Shown: piece by piece, positions 43,339 to 51,071 of the stretch
Numbering within the stretch: the stretch's first letter is position 1
How the letters are laid out: each line of letters starts with the position of its first letter
Assembly: GCA_045596625.1 (NCBI GenBank)
Contig: JAZOCU010000054.1
Coordinates: forward strand, 400,433-464,432
Length of the DNA: 64,000 bases
Direction: 5' to 3'
Source of the DNA: Firm-04 sp045596625
GTDB lineage: Bacteria > Bacillota > Clostridia > Oscillospirales > Ruminococcaceae
Notes under the pieces: model-generated
Told to the model about the DNA's origin: nothing
What the model saw: only the letters and a program-made list of their open reading frames with translations
Database searches by the model: none
Position numbers and translations under genes: made by a program

Positions 43339-44307
43339 ATGAATGTAGATATTAAGGAAAACGCTCTATACCGATTAGATAATGAATTGTTGAGACTTCT
43401 TCTAAAAGATAGATCTTCTGGAAAGAATATAATCTGGGCAACTGATAACTATAGTTCGCGTGGCTATGGTTATCAGAGCTACGATTATATAACTGTAGAA
43501 GCCATTACAGGGTATCACGGAAATATTATAAAACCGAGAATCGAGAAATCAAAAAAGGAGCAAACAGACCGCATCCGTGACAAAGCGGAGGTATTCACTC
43601 CTTCTTGGATATGCAATAAGCAGAACAATCTCGTAGACAACGCATGGTTCGGCACAGATTTCGTCTTCAACGAAGAAATCGATAAGACTTGGATAGCAAC
43701 AACCGAGCCGATTGTATTCCCCACAGCAACAGGCAAGACTTGGCAAGATTACATTAATGATGTTCGTTTGGAGATAACCTGTGGCGAAGCTCCATACCTC
43801 GTCAGCCGTTACGATACAGTTAGCGGATATATGATAGAACTTTCTCAGCGTATTGGTCTGCTTGACAGAAAACTTCGTATTGTGAGTGAGAATACACATA
43901 CGGAAGAAGAATGGCTGAGATGGGCAATTAAGTCCTTTCAGAACATCTATGGCTACGATTGGCAAGGCGACAACGTGCTTCTGACACGAGAAAACCTTCT
44001 CTTCGCCTTCATCGACTACTACAAAGCAAAGTTCGATAAAGAGCCTGATATTGATATTCTCAAGAAGATTGCCGAAATCCTTTCGTGGAACATATGGCAG
44101 ATGGATGGCTTGAAATTTGTCATTCCCGAAAGCTGCAAAGAGGTCGAAGAGGGTCAGCTGACTCTGTTCGACGACAATATTGAAAAGCAGCCTTGTCCCG
44201 GATGTGCCAAGAACGATCCTTACGCACACACAGGTATTTACTGTATCATTAAGGATTGGAAAGCAAACAAGAAGGTCACATTTGTGTCCTTGCTGAAAAA
44301 AGATTGA
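43339..44307 (+). CDS. Restriction-modification companion protein (methyltransferase-related)
   Basis: A 322-residue protein from a family often labelled restriction endonuclease subunit M. Residues about 82-102 (EVFTPSWICNKQNN and following) resemble motif X of N6-adenine methyltransferases. Other recognisable blocks are DVRLEITCGEAPYLVSRYD, IGLLDRKLRIVSEN, FQNIYGYDWQGDN and SWNIWQMDGLKF. I see no SAM motif I and no NPPY motif, so it should not methylate by itself. The C-terminus has four possible metal-binding residues (PCPGCAKND). It ends 13 bases before the large R-M gene and is probably a subunit needed for target recognition or for regulating the enzyme. Confidence 0.8.
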   Translation: MNVDIKENALYRLDNELLRLLLKDRSSGKNIIWATDNYSSRGYGYQSYDYITVEAITGYHGNIIKPRIEKSKKEQTDRIRDKAEVFTPSWICNKQNNLVDNAWFGTDFVFNEEIDKTWIATTEPIVFPTATGKTWQDYINDVRLEITCGEAPYLVSRYDTVSGYMIELSQRIGLLDRKLRIVSENTHTEEEWLRWAIKSFQNIYGYDWQGDNVLLTRENLLFAFIDYYKAKFDKEPDIDILKKIAEILSWNIWQMDGLKFVIPESCKEVEEGQLTLFDDNIEKQPCPGCAKNDPYAHTGIYCIIKDWKANKKVTFVSLLKKD

Positions 44308-44320
44308 TTGGAGTATTATA

Positions 44321-47300
44321 ATGAAAGATTTAAGCATACTTGACAGCTTAATAACAGGGCGCGTGGAACCTCATATATATGCATTTTCTACAAATACAAT
44401 TCCGAACTATCTAAAGGTTGGCGACACCTACCGTCCCGTGTCAAAACGACTCAGTGAATGGCGAGAGTATTTCCCGAATCTTGAACAGAAATTTGAAGGT
44501 AGTGCAAGAATCACGGATGATGTGTATTTCCGTGACTTTGCGGTTCATTGCTTCTTGGAATCGCAAAAGCGTAGAATCCGTCTTGAACCAACAGATCTTC
44601 CCGAAGGAGTATATTATTCAAGAGAATTCTTTAGAGAAGCAACCGTAGGCGACGTGGAAGAAGCAATCGCCGATATCAACGATGATTACCACAGCCAAAC
44701 AGGCAGATATCATTACTACGATGCCAAAACGCAATTGCCCACTACCGAGAAATATGTTTCCACGGGTATGTGGGAGCCTCGTCCTAACCAAGAAAAAACT
44801 ATAGCAGCATTCAAAAAAGCCTTCGATAATGGTAGAAAGCACTTGCTTATGTACGCTGTGATGCGTTTCGGCAAATCCTTCACCTCCATGTGCTGTGCAA
44901 AGGAAATGGGAGCAAATCTTGTTGTCGTTGTATCTGCAAAAGCCGATGTGTGCGATGAGTGGCGTAAGACGGTTGAAAGTGCTGAAAACTTCAGAAACGA
45001 CTATGAATTTTTCACTTCTGCTGACTTGAAAATCAATTATAGTATCATTACGGATACGCTTGACCATCCCACTGATCCGAAGAAGGTGGTGGTATTCCTA
45101 ACTTTGCAAGATCTTCAGGGCGAGAACATTAAGGATAAGCATGCCCAAATTTTCGGTCGTAAAATAGACCTCCTTCTTGTTGACGAAACGCACTTTGGTG
45201 CAAGAGCAGAAAAATACGGTGCAGTTCTTCGTGCAAGCCAAGGCGAAAAGCTGTCCAAGGAAGAAAAGTATGCCGTTGAGGATATCTTGGAAAGCACCAA
45301 GGAGTTTGATGTTAATGTAACCATTCACCTTTCAGGTACGCCCTATCGAATTTTGATGAGCGATGAGTTCGACAGAGAGCAAGATTTGATCGCCTTCTAT
45401 CAGTTTACCGATATTGTTCGTGAGCAAGAGGAATGGGATAGAGATAACTTCTCAAAGGACGAGCCGAAGGAAGAATGGGAAAATCCTTACTTCGGTTTCC
45501 CTCAGATGATAAGATTTGCATTCAATCCGAATGAATCCGCACGCAAGCGCATGGCAGCTTTGCGTGAAAGTGGTATGTCGGATGCTTTCTCTGCGCTCTT
45601 CAAGCCTAAATCCGTTGGCAAAGCCAATGACGGAAGCCATAAATTGTTCGTTCACGAGCAAGAAATTCTTGAATTACTTGAAGTCATTGACGGTAGCAAA
45701 GAGGATGAAGAACTGCTCGGATTCCTTGATTATGATAAAATCAAGGACGGTAAAATGTGTCGTCACATCGTTATTGTTCTGCCGTACTGTGCTTCTTGCG
45801 ATGCACTCGAAGCAATGATTAAAAACAATGCTGACAACTTCAAGAATCTAAACAGTTACGAGCTTATCAACATTTCAGGCGTTGACAACCCGAATAGGTA
45901 CAAGAAACCAAGCGATATTAAGAGAGCAATCAGTACCTGCGAATCACAAGGAAAGAAAACCATCACCTTGACGGTTAACCGTATGCTGACAGGTACTACT
46001 GTTCCCGAATGGGATACGATGCTCTTTCTCAAGGATACTTCCTCGCCTCAAGAATACGATCAGGCTGTTTTCCGTCTGCAAAACCAATACATAAGAGAGT
46101 ATGTGGGTGATGACGGTAAAACGATCAGATACGACATGAAACCTCAAACGCTTCTCGTCGACTTTGATCCCGACCGTGTTTTCGTCATGCAAGAGCAAAA
46201 GGCGCAGGTTTATAATGCCAATACCGATGAAGCAGGAAATAGCAAGCTCCGTGAGCGTATTGAGGAAGAATTGCGTATCTCCCCTGTTATCGTGATGAAC
46301 AAGGATAAGATCGTTCAGATAACGGCAACAGATATAATGAAAGCTGTTAGTGAATATTCCAAATCTCGTGGCGTAGCGGAAGAAGCCGTTGAAATTCCCG
46401 TAGATATGTCCCTGCTTGAAATTGCAGCTATCCGTACAGCCGTTGAGCGTGAAAACGAGCTTGGCTCAAAGGCAGGTCTTACTATCAAGGGCACAGACGG
46501 AGAAGGCGATGATATGGACACGCCCGCTGATACCGAGCCTACGGATACAACAGGCACAACTGGCACGGCCGAAGGAACTGATACATCGACAGACGAGTCT
46601 GCCGCTGGCACAACACAGGCAGAAGAAAAGACCAAGGATGCTGTAAAGCAGTTTAGATCTTACTATGCAAGAATTCTGTTCTTTGCATTCCTTACCAAGA
46701 ACATGGTTATCTCACTCAGCGATATTATTGGTTGCATTAACGAGCCGAATAATGCTCGTATTGCGAGAAATCTTGGTATCAGCAAGACTGTGCTTGAAGG
46801 AATGTTGGCACACGCTGATAAATTTGTTCTTAGCCGTTTGGATTATAAAATCCACAATCTCAATCAGCTTTCTCATGACGATAGCGTTGATCCCGTTACC
46901 CGAGCATCCGTATCTGTTCAGAAATTTGGTAAACTCGGCGAATCCGAGGTTATCACGCCGAAACATATCTGCAAAGATATGATCGATATGATTGATGATG
47001 CCGATCTAAGAGCTGTTATGGATAACGGAAGCAAGGTGCTTGATATTGCAGGCAAGGCAGGTGAATTCGCTCTTGCTATTTTCGAAAAATATATCACTTT
47101 GGGCTATGATAAAGAAGCGTTAAAAGATGCGATTTACACCATTCCCACATCAGGCATCACCTATGAGTTCACCCGTATGATATACGAGATTTTGGGCTTG
47201 AACGTAGATAATATCGCTTCCAAGTTCACCTCGTACAACCTTTTGGAAGTTAAGGACGAGGACGGCGATATCGATTACACAAAGATAGCAAGTCTGTTAA

Positions 47301-48364
47301 GGCAGAACAAGCCCTTTGGCAGCATTACAATGAACGATGAAATTACAGAAGGAGATGAGATAGTGAATTTTGATGTGGTATTAGGTAATCCTCCTTACCA
47401 AGTTAGCGACGGCGGCGCACAGGCGAGTGCTCGTCCGATCTACCATAATTTTGTAGATATTTCAAGGAAGGTTGAACCTTCGTTTATGTCCTTAATTATG
47501 CCTACCCGTTGGTTTGCAGGCGGTAAGGGATTAGACGAGTTTAGAAATGACATGCTCAACGATACAAGTATCGTAGAGCTTCATGACTTTTTGCACCCTG
47601 AAGAAGTATTCCCCGACACAAATAATCGTGGTGGTGTTTGCTATTTGCTTTGGGATCATAAGCACGGAAAGACCGATTCCGATGTCCGAATTGTTTCTCA
47701 TGAAGGAAATGGTGTTGTAAAAACTTCTACGAGAAAGTTGAGATACAAAGATCTTGATATATTTATAAGAAACAGCGCAGCAATAAGCATTTTGAACAAA
47801 GTAATCGTCGATGAAAATGTAGATACAATGGATAATCATATTTCACCTCGTAGACCGTTCGGCCTGGATGGTAACTTTATTAAAACTACAAATTTCAAAA
47901 AAGAAGCAATAGGCATGGCCGATCCTGTAAAATGCTATGGAAAAGCAAAAGCCGTAGGATATGTTGAGCGCTCAAACGTCCCCTCCCACACGGAATGGAT
48001 TGAGAAATGGAAGGTGTTTATGCCTTATGCAAACAATATCGGTACGGAATTAAACGATGATAACCAAAACACCTTCGTAGTTGCACCCAAGTCCATCTGT
48101 ACAGAAACCTTCTTAATCGCCGGAATGGACATGGATCTCGATGAAGTATCTGCAACAAATCTTTCGAATTATTTGCGTACACGGTTTGCCCGCTTCTTGT
48201 TAAGCATGGCAAAAATAAGCCAACACGGAACATCAAAAACATATCGTTTTGTTCCCACACAAGACTTCTCAAGAGCATGGACGGATGCAGAACTATATGC
48301 CAAGTACAGATTGACAGAAGAAGAAATCGCATTTATCGAATCTATGATTAAGCCTATGGTGTGA
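44321..48364 (+). CDS. Single-chain restriction-modification enzyme: GIY-YIG nuclease, SF2 helicase, Eco57I-type N6-adenine methyltransferase
   Basis: A 1347-residue protein with four parts. (1) Residues about 15-110 are a T5orf172-like GIY-YIG nuclease: HIYAFSTNTIPNYLKVGDTY, then an arginine in SKRLSEW and SREFF. (2) Residues about 155-600 are an SF2 translocase: Walker A AVMRFGKSF (near 180-188), VDETHFG (near 286), SGTPYR (near 337) and a QAVFRLQNQ motif VI (near 584). (3) A threonine/aspartate-rich linker spans about 723-773. (4) The methyltransferase has motif X GESEVITPKHICKDM, motif I VLDIAGKAGEFA (near 906) and motif IV VLGNPPYQ (NPPY 1023-1026), then a C-terminal target-recognition-like region. 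The layout parallels type ISP enzymes such as LlaGI, with GIY-YIG in place of the Mrr-type nuclease. Confidence 0.88.
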   Translation: MKDLSILDSLITGRVEPHIYAFSTNTIPNYLKVGDTYRPVSKRLSEWREYFPNLEQKFEGSARITDDVYFRDFAVHCFLESQKRRIRLEPTDLPEGVYYSREFFREATVGDVEEAIADINDDYHSQTGRYHYYDAKTQLPTTEKYVSTGMWEPRPNQEKTIAAFKKAFDNGRKHLLMYAVMRFGKSFTSMCCAKEMGANLVVVVSAKADVCDEWRKTVESAENFRNDYEFFTSADLKINYSIITDTLDHPTDPKKVVVFLTLQDLQGENIKDKHAQIFGRKIDLLLVDETHFGARAEKYGAVLRASQGEKLSKEEKYAVEDILESTKEFDVNVTIHLSGTPYRILMSDEFDREQDLIAFYQFTDIVREQEEWDRDNFSKDEPKEEWENPYFGFPQMIRFAFNPNESARKRMAALRESGMSDAFSALFKPKSVGKANDGSHKLFVHEQEILELLEVIDGSKEDEELLGFLDYDKIKDGKMCRHIVIVLPYCASCDALEAMIKNNADNFKNLNSYELINISGVDNPNRYKKPSDIKRAISTCESQGKKTITLTVNRMLTGTTVPEWDTMLFLKDTSSPQEYDQAVFRLQNQYIREYVGDDGKTIRYDMKPQTLLVDFDPDRVFVMQEQKAQVYNANTDEAGNSKLRERIEEELRISPVIVMNKDKIVQITATDIMKAVSEYSKSRGVAEEAVEIPVDMSLLEIAAIRTAVERENELGSKAGLTIKGTDGEGDDMDTPADTEPTDTTGTTGTAEGTDTSTDESAAGTTQAEEKTKDAVKQFRSYYARILFFAFLTKNMVISLSDIIGCINEPNNARIARNLGISKTVLEGMLAHADKFVLSRLDYKIHNLNQLSHDDSVDPVTRASVSVQKFGKLGESEVITPKHICKDMIDMIDDADLRAVMDNGSKVLDIAGKAGEFALAIFEKYITLGYDKEALKDAIYTIPTSGITYEFTRMIYEILGLNVDNIASKFTSYNLLEVKDEDGDIDYTKIASLLRQNKPFGSITMNDEITEGDEIVNFDVVLGNPPYQVSDGGAQASARPIYHNFVDISRKVEPSFMSLIMPTRWFAGGKGLDEFRNDMLNDTSIVELHDFLHPEEVFPDTNNRGGVCYLLWDHKHGKTDSDVRIVSHEGNGVVKTSTRKLRYKDLDIFIRNSAAISILNKVIVDENVDTMDNHISPRRPFGLDGNFIKTTNFKKEAIGMADPVKCYGKAKAVGYVERSNVPSHTEWIEKWKVFMPYANNIGTELNDDNQNTFVVAPKSICTETFLIAGMDMDLDEVSATNLSNYLRTRFARFLLSMAKISQHGTSKTYRFVPTQDFSRAWTDAELYAKYRLTEEEIAFIESMIKPMV

Positions 48365-48484
48365 CTTATGGGAAGTACATATTTTTTTAAAATAATACAT
48401 TGCAGGCTGGCGTCATAGTTGAATGCGACAGACAAAAATTCAGATTCAATATCGCAAAATGACAAACAAAATATCAAACAAAGC

Positions 48485-48520
48485 CACACCGTACAGCTCA
48501 CTCTGTGCGGTGTGATTTTT
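48485..48520 (+). terminator. Terminator of the restriction-modification operon
   Basis: CACACCG pairs with CGGTGTG, with an inner ACAG/CTGT, followed by ATTTTTAT. It lies 120 bp past the R-M stop. Confidence 0.75.
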
Positions 48521-48655
48521 ATGCACACAACAAAAATGGGAGTGTTCACACTGACGGTCCGACTATTCACTCCTCAAAACTTTCTGAAAAAGGGCCCTCA
48601 AAACGTCTCTCCCAGTTCCCTATAAGTAGAGAGGCATAATCCTGCAACTACAGAC

Positions 48656-48684
48656 TTGACAAAAATCGACAAATATGCTATGAT
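48656..48684 (+). promoter_or_regulatory. Promoter of structured RNA copy 1
   Basis: TTGACA (48656-48661), a 17-bp spacer and TATGAT (48679-48684). A matching promoter precedes copy 2 at 58589. Confidence 0.8.
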
Positions 48685-48690
48685 AATTAT

Positions 48691-48823
48691 AGAAGGGATT
48701 ATCCCACATATTTCATAACACATAATTATTTATATTGAGTCACAAGGCTCGTACATAGTATAGCAAATCGCAGGCAGAGTGTATGCTCTGTCAGGATTGC
48801 TGTAGTATGTACGAGCCTTTTTG
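48691..48823 (+). ncRNA. Element-conserved structured RNA, copy 1
   Basis: A transcript of about 130 nt is predicted from the promoter at 48656. It has a small 5' hairpin (GGGATTATCCC) and a long hairpin: AGGCTCGTACATA (48745-48757) pairs with TATGTACGAGCCT (48806-48818), with inner helices GCAAATC/GATTGC and CAGAG/CTCTG, and ends TTTTGTTT. No open frame of note lies inside. Copy 2 (58624-58746) keeps the promoter, the outer stem and the tail while the loop differs. It is probably a regulatory or countertranscript RNA, or a leader that ends in a terminator. Confidence 0.65.
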
Positions 48824-48992
48824 TTTGGCATCTTGAAAACCGAATACCGATACACCAAGTACGTTATTTCTGATGGTGGGGTGGTGAGCCGTACCAGCCG
48901 CATGAGAAATCCGCCAAGACCTCGAAAGAGCGAGCGAACAAGATACTCTCAGACCTGCACTTAGCAAATGCAGTTGGCGATGAAAGTCAGAA
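48824..48992. other. Intergenic region between the structured RNA and the small ORF
   Basis: I see no convincing gene, promoter or repeat here. Confidence 0.5.
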
Positions 48993-49163
48993 ATGGATAC
49001 TTACGTTCAGCCACAGTCCGAGCGTGATAAAACCGTCGCAGGCAATGGGAACGTGCAAGAAGTGCTGAGCATCAGGCACTTTATGAGTCCGATACGCTGT
49101 CGGACGCTTGGTGAATCGCCCAAATCAGAACAGCAGCAAGCGGAGGTGAAGTCTGTGCTGTGA
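48993..49163 (+). CDS. Small ORF upstream of repA, unknown
   Basis: A 56-residue frame starting MDTYVQPQSERDKTVAGNGN and ending EVKSVL. It is polar, with no membrane segment, and I do not recognise a domain. The ribosome site is weak (GAAAG at eight bases). It lies 72 bases before the RepA-like gene, where elements of this kind often carry small control proteins. It may also be chance. Confidence 0.35.
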   Translation: MDTYVQPQSERDKTVAGNGNVQEVLSIRHFMSPIRCRTLGESPKSEQQQAEVKSVL

Positions 49164-49235
49164 TGCGATTGATGTTCAAAGTTCGGGGAGATGATCGTGC
49201 GAGAGGGTTCATGAAAAAAGAAGGGACGTGATAAC

Positions 49236-50399
49236 ATGAAACAACTCGAAACAAAGTCCTGCGAAGAAATCATGAGCATTGCGTACAAACCGCTCGAGTA
49301 TTGCGTTGACGGTTTGCTCACACAGGGCTTGTATCTTCTTGCTGGTGCACCGAAGGTAGGTAAGTCGTGGTTAGCTCTCGACATCTGTCTTTCTGTTGCA
49401 AAAGGTGAAGATGTGCTGAAACACCAAACGCACATCGGCACTGCACTCTATCTTTGCCTTGAGGACAGCTACCACCGCATTCAGAATCGTTTGTATGAAC
49501 TGACAGACGAACCAACAGAGAAACTGTACTTCGCAATCATGTCGGAATCCCTTGGCAACGGATTGGAAACGCAGATTGAAACATTCAAATCCCATCATCA
49601 CGACACAAAGCTGGTTGTAATTGACACCTTGCAGATGGTGCGTAACGAAAAGGATTGTGGTTACGGTGCTGACTACAAGGAACTGTCAATCCTCAAAGCA
49701 CTTGCAGACAAGCTTGCAATTACAATTCTTCTTGTGCATCACACTCGCAAGTGTTATGACAGTGATCCATTCAATATGATTTCAGGAAGTACTGGCATCA
49801 GCGGTTGTGTGGATGGCAGCATGGTGTTGCTGGAATCAAAGCGTGGAAGCCGTGAAGCAAAATTGTATTGTGTCGGTCGTGATATTGAAAATCAGGAGTA
49901 CAGGGTTCTGTTTCATGATCACCGCTGGACTCCCTGTGATGAAATTGTACCAACACCTCCTGACATTTTCTCTTTCGCCATTCATGATTTCATGATGGAA
50001 CAGCAGTCGTTCAGTGGTTCTGCAACGGATCTATGTGAATTGCTGTATCAGAAATTCAATCGCAAATATTTCCCAAACCGATTGAGCCGTGATCTGATTC
50101 AGCACACAGTAGAACTGGAGCGATATGGTGTGCTGTTCAACTTCCGCAGGAGTCATGGCTGCCGCATACTAGAGCTGGAATATATTGCATCGGGTGACAG
50201 TAGTGACGGTAGAATTCTGTGGGTGGAGGTCATAGAGTCTACCGGCACCCGAAATCCAGAGAATGTCGAATCTGCGTTGTTTCAGTGTGGTGACAGTAAC
50301 GAAACGGGTGACGGTAAGTCGCAAATGGGTGACGGTAGAACTGATTTGGGTGACGGTAACTTTATCGAAACGACTGCATTGCCGTTGAGCGTTTTGTGA
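49236..50399 (+). CDS. RepA-like AAA/RecA-fold ATPase (replicative helicase type)
   Basis: A 387-residue protein. Walker A is GAPKVGKS (residues 37-44), the second block is ALYLCLEDSYHRIQNRL, Walker B is KLVVIDTLQMV, and VHHTRK is followed by SGSTGISGCVDGSMVLLES. This is the AAA_25/RepA family of hexameric plasmid helicases related to DnaB. A helical C-terminal domain follows (NRLSRDLIQHTVELERYGVL). The last 45 residues contain heptapeptide repeats GDGxxxx encoded by 21-bp DNA repeats that look like iterons. Together with mobC and relaxase it suggests that the excised circle can replicate. It has an AAGGGA ribosome site. Confidence 0.85.
   Translation: MKQLETKSCEEIMSIAYKPLEYCVDGLLTQGLYLLAGAPKVGKSWLALDICLSVAKGEDVLKHQTHIGTALYLCLEDSYHRIQNRLYELTDEPTEKLYFAIMSESLGNGLETQIETFKSHHHDTKLVVIDTLQMVRNEKDCGYGADYKELSILKALADKLAITILLVHHTRKCYDSDPFNMISGSTGISGCVDGSMVLLESKRGSREAKLYCVGRDIENQEYRVLFHDHRWTPCDEIVPTPPDIFSFAIHDFMMEQQSFSGSATDLCELLYQKFNRKYFPNRLSRDLIQHTVELERYGVLFNFRRSHGCRILELEYIASGDSSDGRILWVEVIESTGTRNPENVESALFQCGDSNETGDGKSQMGDGRTDLGDGNFIETTALPLSVL
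50192..50360 (+). repeat. Iteron-like direct repeats GGGTGACGGTAA inside the 3' end of the RepA-like gene
   Basis: Repeat starts are at 50192 (GGGTGACAGTA), 50203 (GTGACGGTA), 50289 (GGTGACAGTAAC), 50306, 50327 and 50348 (GGGTGACGGTA with a or g next). The last three are spaced exactly 21 bp apart, about two helical turns. Similar GTGACGA units sit at about 58950-58985 in the outer element. Confidence 0.7.
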
Positions 50400-50562
50400 G
50401 CGATTTGTGCCCTCGGAATCGCTGTGGGACAAGTTTATCGGGGATCAACACAGAACGGCACACAGGCGAACGTGAAGCGTTTGTGGGAGGATGATGCACG
50501 CAGTTGAAATTTGCGAATCAGACAGAGGAATGTGGAGCTTCGGGAGGGTTCTCTTTTGAGAG

Positions 50563-50632
50563 CCAGCATCGCATTCGGCAGTCCGCATAGCGGCCCACCG
50601 AACGCAGCTGGTCGGGAGAACCCGAACCCCTT
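50563..50632. other. oriT: Probable oriT, copy 1
   Basis: A 70-bp block with one mismatch to 59275-59344, in both cases a short distance upstream of mobC. It contains the imperfect inverted repeat GCATTCGG/CCGAACGC and a second one, GGTCGGG/CCCGAACC. High conservation compared with the surrounding noncoding DNA fits a relaxase nick region. The rest of 50400-50562 shows only scattered similarity to the other copy. Confidence 0.7.
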
Positions 50633-50743
50633 ACGGCGAGCCGCCGCTCCCAATTGTGCCTCCGCATGATTCTTGTGGACACATGGTCAGCGTGTCGGCA
50701 CGTTGAAAGCAACTATAAATCGATAGTAAAGGAGTGTGATGCC

Positions 50744-51055
50744 ATGAGAAAACGAAACGTCACGATCACAATCCGCTGCACTGAGGACGAGCGACAGCGG
50801 ATCTACAGCAAAGCTCGTCAGCATGGATTAACGCTGAGCGACTTTGTGCTGCGATCGGCACTCGGCAAGAAAATCGTCACCGCTGACGGGCTTGCGGATG
50901 TGCTAAAAGAGCAGAAGTCCATCGGGCGAAACCTCAATCAGATTGCAATGCTGGGGAATATGGGGCGGCTGAATGCTGTAAATCTTGATCGGCTGGTTGA
51001 GCAACACGAACGTGCAACATCGGCTTTGTGTGAAATTGCAAAGGCGGTGCGGTGA
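50744..51055 (+). CDS. mobC: Mobilization protein MobC
   Basis: A 103-residue relaxosome accessory protein. The N-terminal RKRNVTITIRCTEDERQRIY is a ribbon-helix-helix DNA-binding start. GLTLSDFVLRSALGKKI and KSIGRNLNQIAMLGNMG match the MobC family. It binds oriT and helps the relaxase nick. The start at 50744 follows AAAGGAG; the frame is open further upstream without a family match. The relaxase gene follows 16 bases later. Confidence 0.92.
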   Translation: MRKRNVTITIRCTEDERQRIYSKARQHGLTLSDFVLRSALGKKIVTADGLADVLKEQKSIGRNLNQIAMLGNMGRLNAVNLDRLVEQHERATSALCEIAKAVR

Positions 51056-51071
51056 TTGGAGGGAAGTAGCG

